From Neoceratodus forsteri (taxonomy: Eukaryota > Chordata > Ceratodontiformes > Ceratodontidae), in the NCBI GenBank assembly GCA_016271365.2, contig CM057453.1, positions 1,094,198,501 through 1,094,262,500 of the forward strand: a stretch of DNA of 64,000 nucleotides, written 5' to 3'. This document shows positions 11,326 to 22,869 of the stretch, one piece after another. Numbering within the stretch: position 1 is the first letter of the stretch; each line of letters begins with the position of its first letter. The position numbers were made by a program, and so were the translations under genes. The notes under the pieces are model-generated. The model saw only the letters and a list, made by a program, of their open reading frames with translations. It was not told the DNA's origin and did no database searches.

Positions 11326-13570
11326 ATGGACAAATCGACTCCCGGATTTCTTCGGTGCCCCTGTGGGCAGATGATGTCCTGAACCGATCCGCACTCCACG
11401 TGTGTTTACTGCCTTGTACTCTGCCATGACTCACAGGCTTGTGAGTTATGCAAATCCTTTTCGGCTTCAGTCTTTGAGGGCCGTGCTGCCTGATTGCTTT
11501 TGAGGCGACCTGAAAAGCATTATTCTCCAGTCAAGTCGAGGAGGCCAGTTAGGCGGTTTTCGCGGTCGACGAACAATGGCGCAGATGAGTCACCCTCCCG
11601 AGGGAGGAGGGGGCCCAGGCCGCATCATCGTCTTCCTCGGTTGCGGCACTTGTCCCGCTGTACTTGGGCTCTTCCTATACTGCTGCTTTTGAGGAGCTTT
11701 GCCAATCCCTCTCCACCAAGGAAGAAGGGCCATTGGGACATTCCTCTCAGTCCAAAAAGGAGGACTCCAAAGGTAAGCCCCACCGTCGACGTTCGTGGGA
11801 GCAGGAGAGGTCCCCTTCCCTGCATAGTTGACAGTCGACTTCAGTCGAGGTTGCTGCTAAGGCCACTGGCTTCACGGTGTCCCCATCAGGTCAGCCAGCC
11901 GAGACAACCGTCGACGTGGTAGAGATTTTTCTCGACCCGTCAGACTTTTTGTCGACTGGAGAAGCCGACAACCCTTATTCACCGGTTCCCCTGGTTAAGG
12001 TCCCTGAACTGAGGGAGGAACAGGTTTCCCCCGCCACCCTCTGAATCCCTGAAGGTCTCGGTCTCGGACCTCTTCCAGGTCCAGCCGGTCCACTTGACGT
12101 CGGCGGTCTCATCTCGGCACCATGGGCGGGCGGGCGCCGCTCATCCCCTCGTTGTCCTCTTAGGAGGATAGGCTCTGGTGCAAGTTCGTCAGCGCTATGA
12201 GGATTTAATGTGGCAGCTCTTATTGTCTGGAATAAGCAGATTCCATCGCCTTCTTGACCATTAAGTGGCTATCACCGAGACCGAAGTAACACCTCGTAGT
12301 GGTCGAGCGAAGCGAGCACGGTTGTTAAGCCTGAACGGCTGCACCACCATTGTGGTGGAACCTCCACCTCCACAACAGAAGACTGGGGCCCCGACCAAGG
12401 ATCCTCGGTCGGGTCAGGGTTTGCCCCATAGGTTGTATGTCACCCTCACTCCCGATCAACCTCGGCATGTGGAGGGTGGCCCAGGCGCTCAGCAGCTGTT
12501 AGCAGACTCCTCAGAGTCTGACGACGATGACTCCTTGTTCTCCAGGCCGCTTGACTTGGAGTCCACTGGGGGTCAGTCTGTGGACGAGAGCCCATCCTCG
12601 TTCCTCGGAATGTTTCAACTCATCTCAGCATCTACTGGGATGAAGCTCGAACCAGTTTCAAAATGGACCAAGTATCCCCTCACGGAGATACTGGACCGAG
12701 GGGATTCCCCTACAGAGTCCTTCCCGGTGGCTGAAGCCACTGTTGACCCGGCCCTGGAGCTGTGGCAAAGGCCAGCTTCTTGTCCAGTACCTTAGGCCAG
12801 GATGGCTTGGAAGTATGCTGACCCTACCGGTTCACTCTCCGGTTTCTCGGAGCAGCCCTCTGCGGAAGGGTTAGTGACCGACAAGCCACCCGATAAGGAG
12901 TCCTAGAAATTGGACTACTCTTGGCGGAAAGTCTATGCTGCTTACTCCCTAGGCCTTGATCAGGCTAGCTCGGCTGTCCTGATGGCACACTTTTCACATG
13001 CCCTTTTGGGCTCCCTGGATGAGGTGATTCCTGATCTCCCGGTTGACCTTCAAATGACGGTCAAGCAGGTATGGGATCAGGGAAGGTCGGTGGCCAAACA
13101 GCAGTTCCAAACTTCTTTGGACGTTGCTGGCTCATGTGCCTGGTCAGTAGCGGCCGCAGTGGCCATACGCTGCAGAGCTTGGCTGCGGATCTCCACCTTT
13201 ACGGCGGATACCCAGCACAAGCTGGCAGACGTTCCCATCCTGGGTACTGACTTGTTTGGTCCTGTGGTGGAGGGTCATCTCCAACGGATCGAGAAGTCCA
13301 ACGCCACCTTGGACTCGGTCACGTCTGACCAGAAGGACAAAGACCGCCAACTGCAGCATAAGCCCTTTCGTCCTTCAGCCCCTGCGGCACGTCCGGCCCA
13401 GCAACATCAGCATCAGGGCCAGCAGGTTCGCACTTGGCACCCCAAAGCCAAGCCTGCTGCTTCCTCCAGTAGGAAGCCGGGAGAGAAGGTCCAGGCGGCT
13501 CCTCGGCGGGCCCTTCTTCCAAGCCTGCCCAGTGACTCGGTGAGGGGGCCCCCAACGCGTCCTCCCCCGG
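11326..13570 (+). pseudogene. DIRS-A3 gag-like gene, broken
   Basis: ATG at 11326 (MDKSTPGF). The Cys/His cluster begins CPCG but is hit by a TGA (11381), and an in-frame change alters CLG. The largest open piece is 12910-13641, with MAHFSHALLGSLDEV, AWLRISTF and LGTDLFGPVVEGHLQ, then a Pro/Gln-rich tail. Another open piece at 12265-12795 has FPVAEATVDPALELW. Nonfunctional. Confidence 0.75.
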
Positions 13571-15428
13571 GGAGCAGCTCCGCCACTTCCTTTCCGCCTG
13601 GTCCATTATCACCACGGACCGCTGGGTGTTGGAAGTGGTAGGCAGGGGTCTGCCTCTGGAATTCGAGCAGTCTCCACCCTACCGAGTCCATCGCCCCACG
13701 GGGAGCTACAGGTTCCACAGCGCCTCTGTCGGCTTGTCGAGCCGACATTTCCCTGCTCCTCCAGAAGAAGGTGATCAGGGAGGTGGCTGGCCCTCCTCCA
13801 GACCCAGGGTTTGTATCCAGGTACTTCCTGGTTCAAAAACAGATGGAGGGCTGGTGCCCCATTCTCGACCTACACGACCTGAGCAAGTTCCTAAGATCAC
13901 ACACCTTCAGGATGGTCACTCTGGCTCAGATTATTCCATCCTTGGACCGAGGTGTGTGTTTCTGTTCTCTGGACTTTCAGGACGCGTTCTTTCACGTCCC
14001 AATCCATCCTTCTCATCAGTGATTCCTCCACTTCAGGGCAGAGGGATCGCTTTACGAGTTCCGGGCCATGCCTTTCGGCCTCTCTTCAGCTCCCAGGGTC
14101 TTCACCAAATGCATGGCAGTGGTGACAGCATTCCTGCTGCGCCGAAAGGTCCGGGTGTACCCTTGTCTGGACGACTGGCTGATTGCAGCCCCCACCAGGT
14201 TGGAGGTGGAGCAGTCCAGAGAGCTAGTCCTCCAGGTCTGCTGTCAGATTGGTCTCCTCATCAACGAGGCCAGATCAGAACTCGTGCCATCGCAGGTGAT
14301 TCAGTTCATCAGGGCAGAGCTTAACTCTCTTCGAGCCAGAGCCCGGCTCCCGGCGGACAGGGCCGAGGTCCTTTCCTCCTTTGCCCAGTCATTTCTTTTT
14401 GGGCAATTGTGCCCTGCCTGGGACTTCCTGCGCCTTGTGGGCCTCATGGCGAGGCCTGCACCAGCATGGTCCGTTGGGCTCGCTGGCGTATGCGTCCTCT
14501 GCAATGGGGGCTGGCCCGCCAGTGGTCAGAGCGCTCCAGTCCTCTGGACCAGCCAGTGACAGTGACCCAGGAGATGTGGAACGGCCTCCAGTGGTGACTC
14601 GTTCCAGCTCATCTGCAGGAGGGAATCCTATTTGTCCGCCCTGAGCCAACGGTCACTCTGACTACCAACATCTCTCTGGGTTGGGGTGCCCATCTGGGGG
14701 AGCTCAGAGCTCACGGTCTCTGGTCCCCTCAGGAGTCTCAATGCCACGTCAACCTGCTGGAGCTTCGAGCAGTCCGACTAGCCCTCACCACCTTCGCTCC
14801 GTTTGTACGGGGTCAAGTGGTCCAGGTCCAGACGGACAACACCACGACCATGTACTACCTAAACCGACAGGGCGGGACGCACTCCTTGCCTCTGTGCAAG
14901 GAGGCTCCCCGCACTTGGTCTCTCGTGATCAGCCTGGTGGTGGATCTCCTAGTCATTCATGTGGCAGGAGCCTCCAACAGTCTGGCTGATGCCCTAAGCT
15001 GGATAGGCGCTGCTTCTCACAAGTGGTCTCTCCTGCCAGAGGTAGTACAAGATCTATTCTCCCACTGGGGCACCCCTCAGGTGGACCTGTTTGCCTCAAG
15101 GGAGAATGCAAAGCTGAGGCTGTTTAATGCCGGCCCCCCTCAGCAGGGCTTGCTGCAGTGGGATGCCTTCCCGAGGCTGTGGATCCCGGGCCTCTTCTAC
15201 GCCTTCCCTCAATTTCCCTTGATCCACAAGGTGCTTCTCAAAGTGAAGAGGGACAAGACACAGGTGATTCTGGTAGCCCCACACTGTCCCCGTCAGTTCT
15301 AGTATCCAGATCTCCTCAGCCTCCGCTCCAGGATCCCGAGGCGGCTTTCAGCCCGCCCGGACCTGATCTCAGTCAACAAGGGGAAGGTACTCCACCCGGA
15401 CCTTCAGTCCCTGCACTTGACGGCCTGG
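13571..15428 (+). pseudogene. DIRS-A3 pol with catalytic substitutions
   Basis: RT pieces are at 13771-14022 (SRYFLVQKQ, SLDFQDAFFHVPI, stop at 14020) and 14068-14559 (FGLSSAPRVFTKC). The catalytic box is CLDDW, so its first residue is not Tyr. In RNase H the first acidic box TTDAS is TTNIS (about 14660), an Asp to Asn change, while VQTDNTTTMYYL (about 14826) is intact. The MT-like part (HWGTPQVDLFAS, LFYAFPQFPLI) follows to 15302. Dead by both stops and active-site loss. Confidence 0.83.
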
Positions 15429-16478
15429 TTCCTGAGCGGCCAGAGTTCCAGGCCTTGGGTCTTTCCGACGAGGTCCTCAACGTTGTTGAGGCATCCTGTA
15501 AGGAGTCGACCAGAAAATGCTATGCTTTCAAGTGGAAGAGATTCTCCATTTAGTGTCAGGATAAGGGGTTGGACCCTTCCTCCTGTTCTTTGGCTAGCAT
15601 TCTGGACTACCTGTGGTCCCTTTGTCAGCTAGGACTTCGGTCGACTACCGTTAGTGTGCACCTGGCAGCCATCTCTGCTTACGGGACGCGGGCCGGTAAG
15701 GAGTCGGTGGCGCAGGAGAAGATTGTCGGGTGCTTTTTCAAAGGCCTTGATCACACATCCCCTCCGGTGTAAGAACCTCCACCTCCGTGGGATCTACTGC
15801 TGGTATTGGCTAAGCTCATGGGCAAGCCATTCGAATCGATGCACAGGTGTAATATCTCTTACCTGTCATGGAAGACTGCCTTCTTGGTGGCTATCACGTC
15901 AGCCAGAAGGATGGGAGAGCTCCAGGCACTTTCCATCGAGTCTCCTTATCTGGTTTTCCACAGGGACAAGGTTGTCCTGCGCCCCCACCCGAAATTTTCC
16001 GAAGGTGGTGTCGGAGTTTCACCTTAACCAGGTGTTGACTCTGCCAGTGTTCTACCCCAATCACACCTCGGAGGCCGAATATAGGCTCCGTACTCTGGAC
16101 CCTAGAAGATCGCTCTCTTATTATGAGGAGCGGACGGCTGAAGTTCGGGGAGAGGTTCGCCATCAGTTTGTCACCTTCGCTGAAGCTGCACCTGGCAGAC
16201 CTGCAGCCAAACAGACGATAGGCAGGTGGGTCAGCTCCTGCATAGATCTCTGCTATAGGTTGGCGGGCATGGAGCCTCCCAAAGGGATAAGAGCTCATTC
16301 TACCCATTATACCGTTGCTTCGGTGGCTGCTTCCAGGAACGTCCCTATCCAGGAAATCTGCAGGGCTGCTACCTGGAAATCAGCACACACCTTCATTACC
16401 CACTACCACATCAACCTTGAGTCATGCCGGGATGCTGGTTTTGGGACCTCGGTTCTCCAGTCCATATTTCCCAAGTAG
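15429..16478 (+). pseudogene. DIRS-A3 tyrosine recombinase, HxxR box lost
   Basis: The N-terminal part (RKCYAFKWKRFSI) is followed by a TAG at 15551. The C-terminal half is open to the TAG ending at 16478. The Arg box ITSARRMGELQAL (about 15895) is intact. The second box reads HSTHY, where other copies have HSTRH, so the second catalytic Arg is replaced. The final Tyr is in ITHYHIN (about 16396). Confidence 0.82.
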
Positions 16479-16535
16479 GGGGTGCGCACCTTGCCTCCCT
16501 CCTCCTGGAGAACTGCTAGGAGTCTGCCAGTAAGT

Positions 16536-16845
16536 GTGGACTGAACAACATATCCATGTCCCTAGAAATACAGGTTCCCACCTGTAACAGGAGTTCTAGG
16601 AGTTGTATATGTTGTTCATCCACACAACCCACTAGACCTCCCCGGCTTCGATGCGCAACCTGGCTTCCAGCGGGCTAGATCTGGTGTCATGGGGCGGAGC
16701 CAAGAGTTTTACCACCCAGGTGGTTGGGAGGAGCCAGTTTGAAGACCTTCTGGCAAGATTTAAAGCAGCAAGGAACCTGCCAGTAAGTGTGGATGAACAA
16801 CATATACCACTCCTAGAACTCTTGTTACAGGTGAGTAACCTGTAT
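16536..16845 (+). repeat. DIRS-A3 ICR and right ITR
   Basis: The ICR (16536-16624) contains the inverted left end then the inverted right end, joined at CCTAGAAATACAGG. The right ITR (16625-16845) is the inverse of 11049-11230 and ends GTGAGTAACCTGTAT. It is the clearest matched ICR/ITR set of family A in the window. Confidence 0.88.
16827..16843. other. Right-terminal palindrome, family A
   Basis: ACAGGT, five-base spacer GAGTA, ACCTGT, three bases before the TTC junction. An inverted copy lies in the ICR. The arrangement of two inverted arms around a short spacer resembles tyrosine-recombinase sites; that role is inferred. Confidence 0.6.
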
Positions 16846-16848
16846 TTC

Positions 16849-17310
16849 CGCCTCAGCTAGCCAAGGAGCTGGAGGAGGTGGCTGCTGATGGAATAGCAGC
16901 ATCAAAGATCCAGTTTCATGCTGCTGTGGACTCCAGTGATGTATCATCACGAGTCATGGCTACATCTGTGGCTTTTCGGAGACTGGCTTGGCTCAGATGT
17001 ACTAGCCTTTCACAGGACTCCCAGGCTAAGGCCGTGGATTTCCCTGCGGTGGATAATTCTCTGTTAGGGGAGCAGAGAATTATATGAAGAAAATGGACGA
17101 ATACAGGACCACCTATAGGAGTGCACAGGCAACTCCTCAAAAGCAGCAATGTAGGGGCAGGCCTTTTCACAGGCCTTTCTGCCAGGCACAGGCCTCTGCT
17201 CCTTTTCCTCAGAGGGGGTTCTTCAGAGGGAGAGGCAGAAGGGGGATGAGCAGCGCTGCATTCTCCTTAGTCCAAGGCTCCTGCCAAGCAGACACCCTGA
17301 TGTCAGCCCG
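16849..17310 (+). pseudogene. DIRS-B1 gag-like gene, C-terminal part
   Basis: Continues the B gag after A3. It holds QFHAAVDSSDVSS and FRRLAWLRCTSLS (16878-17087), matching the conserved AWLR block of the A gag, then a basic Arg/Gly/Gln-rich tail with RGRPFHRPF and RGRGRR. A TGA ends the first open piece at 17085. Nonfunctional. Confidence 0.72.
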
Positions 17311-19125
17311 GGTCGACTCCCCGGCCTGGAAGTCTGTTACCTCAGACAAGTGATTCCTGGAGGTAGTAAGCCATGGACTGGCCCTCAGCTTCAAATGATT
17401 CCCAAAGCTGAGGGTCAGGTCTTTTCCACCTGCAAACATCTCTGAAACCGTTGCCCTAGAGGTAGAGGTTTCCTTTCTACTGGCTCTCAGAGCTATAGAG
17501 AGAGTTCCTACAGTACACAGGGACAAAAGACTGTATTCCAGGTACCTCCTAACCCCGAAAAAGACAGGGGAGTGGCGACCCATCCTAGATCTAAGATACC
17601 TAAACAAGCACCTACTCGAGCCAAAATTCAAAATGGTGACTCTGGGAATAATTCTTCCCTCTCTGAGGCCAGGGAATTGGATGCCTACTTTCACATTCCC
17701 ATCAGGTGCTCTCACCGAAAGTACTTCAGGTTCAAATTGCCTTCAGGCCATTATCAGTTCAGAGCAATGGCCTTCGGGCTAACATCAGCACTAAGGGTAT
17801 TCGCTAAATGCCTAGCAGTAGTAGTGACCTTCCTATGGAGACAAAATATTTCCATATTTCTGTACTTGGACGACTGGCTGATTGTGGGGCAGTCTCCAGA
17901 CCCAGACCAAGTCAAGTCAGACCTGCAAGTGATTCAGCAATTGCTCACTACTCTAGGATTCCTCCTCAATCTTCCAAAGTCAGTTCTCGAACCAGTGCAA
18001 CTCCTGACCTTCATAGGGGTAGAGTTGGACACTGCCAAGCAAGAGCCTTTCTTCCTCTAGGAAGGGTAAAAGCCATCACATACCTGGCTTCTTCCTTTCG
18101 CCTTCTGGTCTCTCGATCAGCAAGGCATTTTCTTCAACTCCTGGGCTACACGGCAGCCTCCGCTACAGTGGTACAAGGTGCCAGATTTCAGATGGGGGAC
18201 ATTCAGTTCCACTTGAGGGCTTTTTGGTCCCAGAGATAAGACCCTCTAACCAAACTAATTCCAGTGACTCACTCTGATCCCTGCTCTCCAATGGTGGCTG
18301 GATCAGAACAACCTCAGACAAGGAGTCCCATTCATCACCCAGTGTCATTCTGTGGTTCTCACTACAGATGCCTCTCTCTCCTGGGATGGGGAGCTCACTT
18401 GGAGCACTCACAGCGCGGAGAGTGTGGTCCCCTCAGGAGTCTCTACTTCACATCAGTATTCTAGAGCTCAGGGCTGTGTACCTGGCTCTACAAGCCTTCT
18501 CAGAATCAGTACAGAACAAGGTGGTTCAGGTCAGGACGGACAACACCACCACCATGTGGTACATCAACAAGCAGGGAGGCACTCGGTCTTCGGCCTTGTG
18601 CATGGAAGCCATGAAATTATGATCCCTGGTTTATTCTCTAGAGACATCTCTGGTAGCAGTCCACCTTCCAGGGAAGGACAGTGTGCTAGCAGATGCTTTC
18701 AGCAGGAATTCTCAGGGCCATCACGAATGGTCCCTGGACCCCCTACTGTTGAAAGTGATATTCAAGGTGGGGCACTCCAGAGATGGACCTTTTTGCAGCC
18801 CCAGAGAATCACCAACTTCCTCTCTGTTGTTGCAAACCCTCAGTATTGGGATCAGTCCCCCTGGATGCTCTACTTCTGGATTGGCAGGGGAAATTTCTGT
18901 ATGCCTTTCCCCCTTTCCTCTCTTATACAAAGTTCTGGTCAAGATAAGGTCACAGTCTTGCAAAGTGATCCTGAATGCTTCAGACTGGGCCAGACAACCT
19001 CGGTATCCTCTATTACTGTCCCTGGCAGTCCATCTCCCCTTTGCTCTTCCCAAGAATCACAATCTGCCAACCTCCTCTTTAGGCAGAATTTGATATACCA
19101 ACCTTCGGTCTCTCAACCTAAAGGC
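17311..19125 (+). pseudogene. DIRS-B1 pol: RT, RNase H, MT-like segment
   Basis: RT (about 17330-18060) has RYLLTPKKTGEWRPILDLRYL, FGLTSALRVFAKC and YLDDWLIV. The central DYF-type region is shifted, and TGA codons occur near 17353 and 17396. RNase H (about 18345-18690) has TTDASLS then a frameshift, with VRTDNTTTMWYINKQGG in the neighbouring frame. The MT-like part (KFLYAFPPF equivalent) is at about 18870-18960. Broken but clearly DIRS pol. Confidence 0.8.
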
Positions 19126-19463
19126 ATGGCTCTTGAACAGCTAGAATATGCAAGTCTGAATTTGTCTCAAGGGATTCTGGACATTCTCAAGGCCTCTCAA
19201 AAACCTGCCAGCAGAAAAACTTATAACTCCAAATGGAAAAGATTCAGCATTTGGTGTTCCAGTAAGCACATATCCCCAGATTCTGCTGACTTGGCTACAG
19301 TTCCAGATTATATGGTTCATCTTAATGGCTTAGGCCTCAGACCAGCTACCCTCGAAGTACACTTGTCAGCTGTTTCTGCATTTCTGTCAGTGGGAGAGCA
19401 CTCCTCACTGGTATCTCATCCTGTTTTCTGTAAATTCTTCAAAGGATTGCTTCATACCAATCC

Positions 19464-20226
19464 CCAAGTCTCGATGGCTGAGAGGGACCTGGGGGTGGTG
19501 GTGGATGTCAAGATGAACAACTCGGAGACTTGTAGGAGGGCAGCAGCCAAGGCCAACAGGATACTGGGATGCATTGCTAGGGGGATCACCTCCAGAGGAA
19601 GGGAAGTGATACTCCCTCTGTATAACTGCTTGGGGAGGCCACGCCTCAAGTACTGCGTGCAGTTTTGGAGGCCACACTTAAAGAGGGACATTAAACTCCT
19701 GGAGAGGGTCCAGAGGAGGGCAACCAAAATAATTTGGGGCTTTGGGGACAGGACCTATGAGGAGAAGCTCGAAGAGCTAAATATGTACACATTGGAAGAG
19801 AGAAGGGACCGAGGGGACATGATAGAGGTCTTCAGGTACATGAAGGTGGTAAATAGGGAAGGAGCAGTCACGGTGCTTCGAAGGAAGGAGGAAGGGGCAA
19901 CTAGAGGGCATGGGTGGAAGTTGGAGGGGGGAAGATTCGGGGGAGAAAGGAGGAGATGCTACTTTACTGAGAGGATGGTGGAGCCATGGAATGCGCTGCC
20001 CAGGGGGCTGGCGGAGGCAGAGACGGTGGAGGGGTTCAAAAGGGGGTGGGACAGGTACAGGGGAAGGGTTCTGGAAACAAAATCCAGTGCAGCGAGAATA
20101 TCCAGAACTGGGAAGGGAGAAGCCAGAGTAGGCGAGGGGGGCAACAAGGTCGGCTCCCAGGGTGGGGTCTGACCAAACGAGCAGGCACAAAAGACCGTTA
20201 AGCCTATTCTGCTGGCATTTTAGTAT
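19464..20226 (+). mobile_element. CR1-clade LINE 3' fragment
   Basis: Encodes the C-terminal end of a CR1-like ORF2: AERDLGVVVDVKM, RILGCIARGI, YCVQFWRPHLKRDI, LERVQRRATKII and RMVEPWNALPRGL. It is 5'-truncated, as most CR1 copies are, and ends in a TTCTGCTGGCATTTTAGTATG-like tail region. It lies inside the B1 YR, with recombinase sequence on both sides. The long open frame joining YR to this fragment is accidental. Confidence 0.85.
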
Positions 20227-20559
20227 GTTTAGGGATCGTACTCCTGCTTGGGATCTTAATGTTTACATTGCTCAGCTTATGCAACCCCCTTTTGATCCTT
20301 TGACCTCAGCAGAACTTAAGTACTTGACTTGGAAAACTGTGCTCATGGTAGCTATTACCTCTGCCAGGCGTATCAGTGAATTACAAGCTCTGTCAGTGGA
20401 GCCTGATTTTATCTCATTCCATAGAGATAGGGTGGTCCTTAGAAAAAACAGGAGGTTCTAACCCAAAGTAGTTTGACTTCCATCTGAAGCAATCCATGTC
20501 TCTTTCTGTCTTCTTCACAGATCATTCTTCTTCAGGAGAGCGAAGATTACACAACCTGT

Positions 20560-20715
20560 ATTCTGACTGTCCGTAAACTGCAATTCTCCCTATACCCATG
20601 TTGATTGTATTTGACACCTTCTCACAGTTATTCTTTCATGTGCTGCGTCACATGGTGTGATTTATGTATTTCAACTTGTACTCACCTGGTTACCAAAAGC
20701 AAATAAATAAATAAA
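20560..20715 (+). mobile_element. Short retroposon-like insert with (AAAT)n tail
   Basis: About 155 bases absent from the corresponding YR position of B2 (about 36543). It ends in a short AAATAAATAAATAAA tail just before YR sequence resumes at GGGCTCTTAGCTACTAC. The tail suggests a LINE- or SINE-derived insertion. The family was not recognised. Confidence 0.5.
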
Positions 20716-21125
20716 AGGGCTCTTAGCTACTACATTGAGCGTGCTAAGGCACTTAGGTTTGACTCCCTCCAGTTGTTCCTCACTTATGGTGAAGGGGGAA
20801 AGGGTAAACCTGCCACTAAGAGAAGTATTGCCAGGTGGGTTGTCTCTTGTATACAATTCTGCTATGAAAAGCTAGGCAAAGTACCCCCCTCAGGCCTGAG
20901 GGCTCATTCGACTTGAGGTTCAGCTGCTTCTCTGGCTGCTGCCAGAGATATACCCTTTTTAGAGAGATGCAAAGCAGCCACATGGAAAACAGTCCATACG
21001 TTCACCAGACATTACTCTCTGGATATACAGGCTAGGAGTGATGCTAGGTTTGGTACAGCAGTACTACAGAGCCTATTCCCAAAATAGGTTCTGTCCCTCC
21101 TCCATGGAGGTACTGCTTGGTAGTC

Positions 21126-21676
21126 TGCATATTGTCAGAATACAGCAAGACTTCATGTTGTTTGAAGAAAAAATTACTCACTTTAGTAATTGTGTATCTT
21201 CTAATGGAGTCTTTCTGTATTCTAACCTGCCTCCCCTCTCAGAACCTGTATTTTGGGAAGTGGGCTGCAGGTGCAGTGTTGCTTCCCAGAGGTGCCCAGG
21301 CACTTCCCTATGTTGGGGGGAATGGCAGTGCATTTTGTTTTCATTCTTGTTTATAATTATATTGTTCATTACCTGGTTTTTGTTTTGGACTTCTCGAATT
21401 GAGTCTTTTGGGGACCCAAAACATTTGGTTGCCTTTTGGCTAGTAGTTTTTTACAATTTCCACCTAGCAGATGTAGTTAGTATTAGGTCGTAAGAATCTG
21501 ACGGTTACATTAGGAAGTGCTGCAGAAAGAGGTTTGAACCGAGCTCAACGTTCTATGCTCTGGCATAGTTAACTCTTTGCTCTCCATAGCAGTTCAAGTG
21601 CTGGGGCTAACTGCATATTGTCAGAATACAGCAAGACTCCATTAGAAGAAACACAATTACTAAGGTGAGTAATTTT
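21126..21676 (+). repeat. DIRS-B1 ICR and right ITR
   Basis: The ICR (about 21126-21225) begins CTGCATATTGTCAGAATAC and contains AAAAAATTACTCAC, the inverted terminal palindrome. The right ITR (about 21226-21676) repeats the CTGCATATTGTCAGAATAC motif and ends GGTGAGTAATTTTTTC. The inverted counterpart is the B2 left ITR from 26051. Confidence 0.83.
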
Positions 21677-21679
21677 TTC

Positions 21680-22840
21680 ATCTGGTCCATCCAACAGATG
21701 TATTGAGAGGACCAGAAACACGCTAGACATCGGCCTTTTCGTAAGCCCTCAGGCTCTCAAGCCTCTAGCAGTCAGCAAGGTCAGAGAGGCGACTTCAAAA
21801 GGAAAGCTGGCAACCAGCATCCTGGAGGCACTCCTTTTCAAGGCCCAAAGGCCTCCCCAGCCTCTCTGCCCAACCCCGACTCCGCCCAGTGACTCCCTTC
21901 CGACCCCCCTGGAGGAATGGGAGGTGGTGGGGCGTTGCTTCTCCCTTCATCTGGAGGGACGGAGTTCCATAACAGCGGACCAGTGGGTCCTGGACATCAT
22001 AAGGAGGGGGCATACACTGGAGTTCACAGAGATCCCTCCAGAAACTCCACCACGGTCCTCCAGGTATCCTTCTTCTCACATCCCCCTTATAAAAGGAGAG
22101 AGTCGGGCCCTCTTGCAAAAAAGGGCGATAGAACCAGTTCCTCTGCAGCACCGAGGAAGGGGATATTACTCCCACTTCTTCCTGGTTCCAAAGAAGCCGC
22201 AAGACCTTCGGCCCATCTTGGACCTCAGTTCTCTATATAGAATACTGAAGGTTCAGGATGGTGACCCTTCCAGGTCTCATCCCCCTGCCACACCAGGGAG
22301 GTTAGTTCTGTTCCCTGGATTTGCAAGATGCATATATGCACATCTGGGTCTTTCCCCCCTTACAGGAAGTACTTGAGGTTCCACTTCAGGAGGAGCATTA
22401 TCAATTTCAGATTCTTCCGTTCACCTCTCCTCCACTCCTCGAGTCTTCAAGTGTCTGGCAGTGGTAGCCGCGGCTTTAAGGTGCCAGGGACATTATGTCT
22501 TCCCTTACCTAGATGATTGGCTGCTCGCGGCCCCGTCAAGGACGCGTCTGCTCCAAGCTCTCGGAGAAGCTTATACTCTGTTCCAAGACATGGGGATCAC
22601 CCTGAACCTTCCAAAGTCTTCCCCAGAGCCCAGCCAAAGACGAGTCTTTATTGGAGCGGTCCTGGATTTGGTCCAGGGCATGGCCTTTTTTCCTCCAGAG
22701 AGAGAGAGAGATCGCCTGTGGGAGATGGCTGGATCGGCCCTTGTAACTCCTCTGGTCCAGGTCAGGACCTTCCTCAGACTTCTGGGGCACATGGCGGCGG
22801 CCATCACTGTCACTCTTTTGGCCTGCCTCTCTACATGAGG
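21680..22840 (+). pseudogene. DIRS-C1 gag tail and RT
   Basis: The gag tail (to about 21900) is basic and Gln/Pro-rich. The RT has SITADQWVLDIIRRG, GYYSHFFLVPKK and PILDLSSLYRILK in one frame (21924-22376), then YLDDWLLAAPS with AFFPPE in another (22461-22838). The catalytic YLDD is intact, but a frameshift separates the two halves. Confidence 0.78.
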
Positions 22841-22869
22841 GTCCCAGGGTACAGTGGGATCAAAGCTGA

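Larger units (their letters stand above)
11049..16845 (+). mobile_element. DIRS-A3 retrotransposon, structurally complete
   Basis: Runs from left ITR to right ITR, with TTC at 11049-11051 on the left and TTC at 16846-16848 on the right. Gene order is gag, RT-RH-MT, YR. Its two ends fall inside the B1 gag, which is interrupted and resumes. At about 5.8 kb it is close to the A4 size (5.85 kb). Its genes are decayed, including catalytic substitutions. Confidence 0.88.
19126..21087 (+). pseudogene. DIRS-B1 tyrosine recombinase, twice interrupted
   Basis: The N-terminal part is open at 19126-19463 (ILDILKASQKPASRKTYNSK, KWKRFSIWC). A CR1 fragment then breaks it, and the gene resumes at about 20227 with WDLNVYIAQLMQPPF and the Arg box ITSARRISELQAL (about 20353). 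A second insert splits it at 20560-20715. The HxxR box reads HST then a stop (TGA at about 20914), which removes the second catalytic Arg. The final Tyr is in TRHYSLD. It ends FPK-TAG at 21085. Confidence 0.82.
16846..21676 (+). mobile_element. DIRS-B1, 3' segment, after A3
   Basis: B1 resumes in gag and runs through RT, RH-MT, YR, ICR and right ITR. The YR is interrupted twice, by a CR1 fragment and by a short A-rich-tailed insert. The right end (AAGGTGAGTAATTTTTTC) is followed by family-C gag-end sequence, so B1 probably sits inside C1. Confidence 0.85.

Noticed and set aside
18352..20172. 606-codon open frame joining RNase H shadow, YR and CR1 sequence
   Set aside because: It crosses several frames of DIRS-B1 and runs by chance into an inserted CR1 fragment. 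It is not a real fusion gene.
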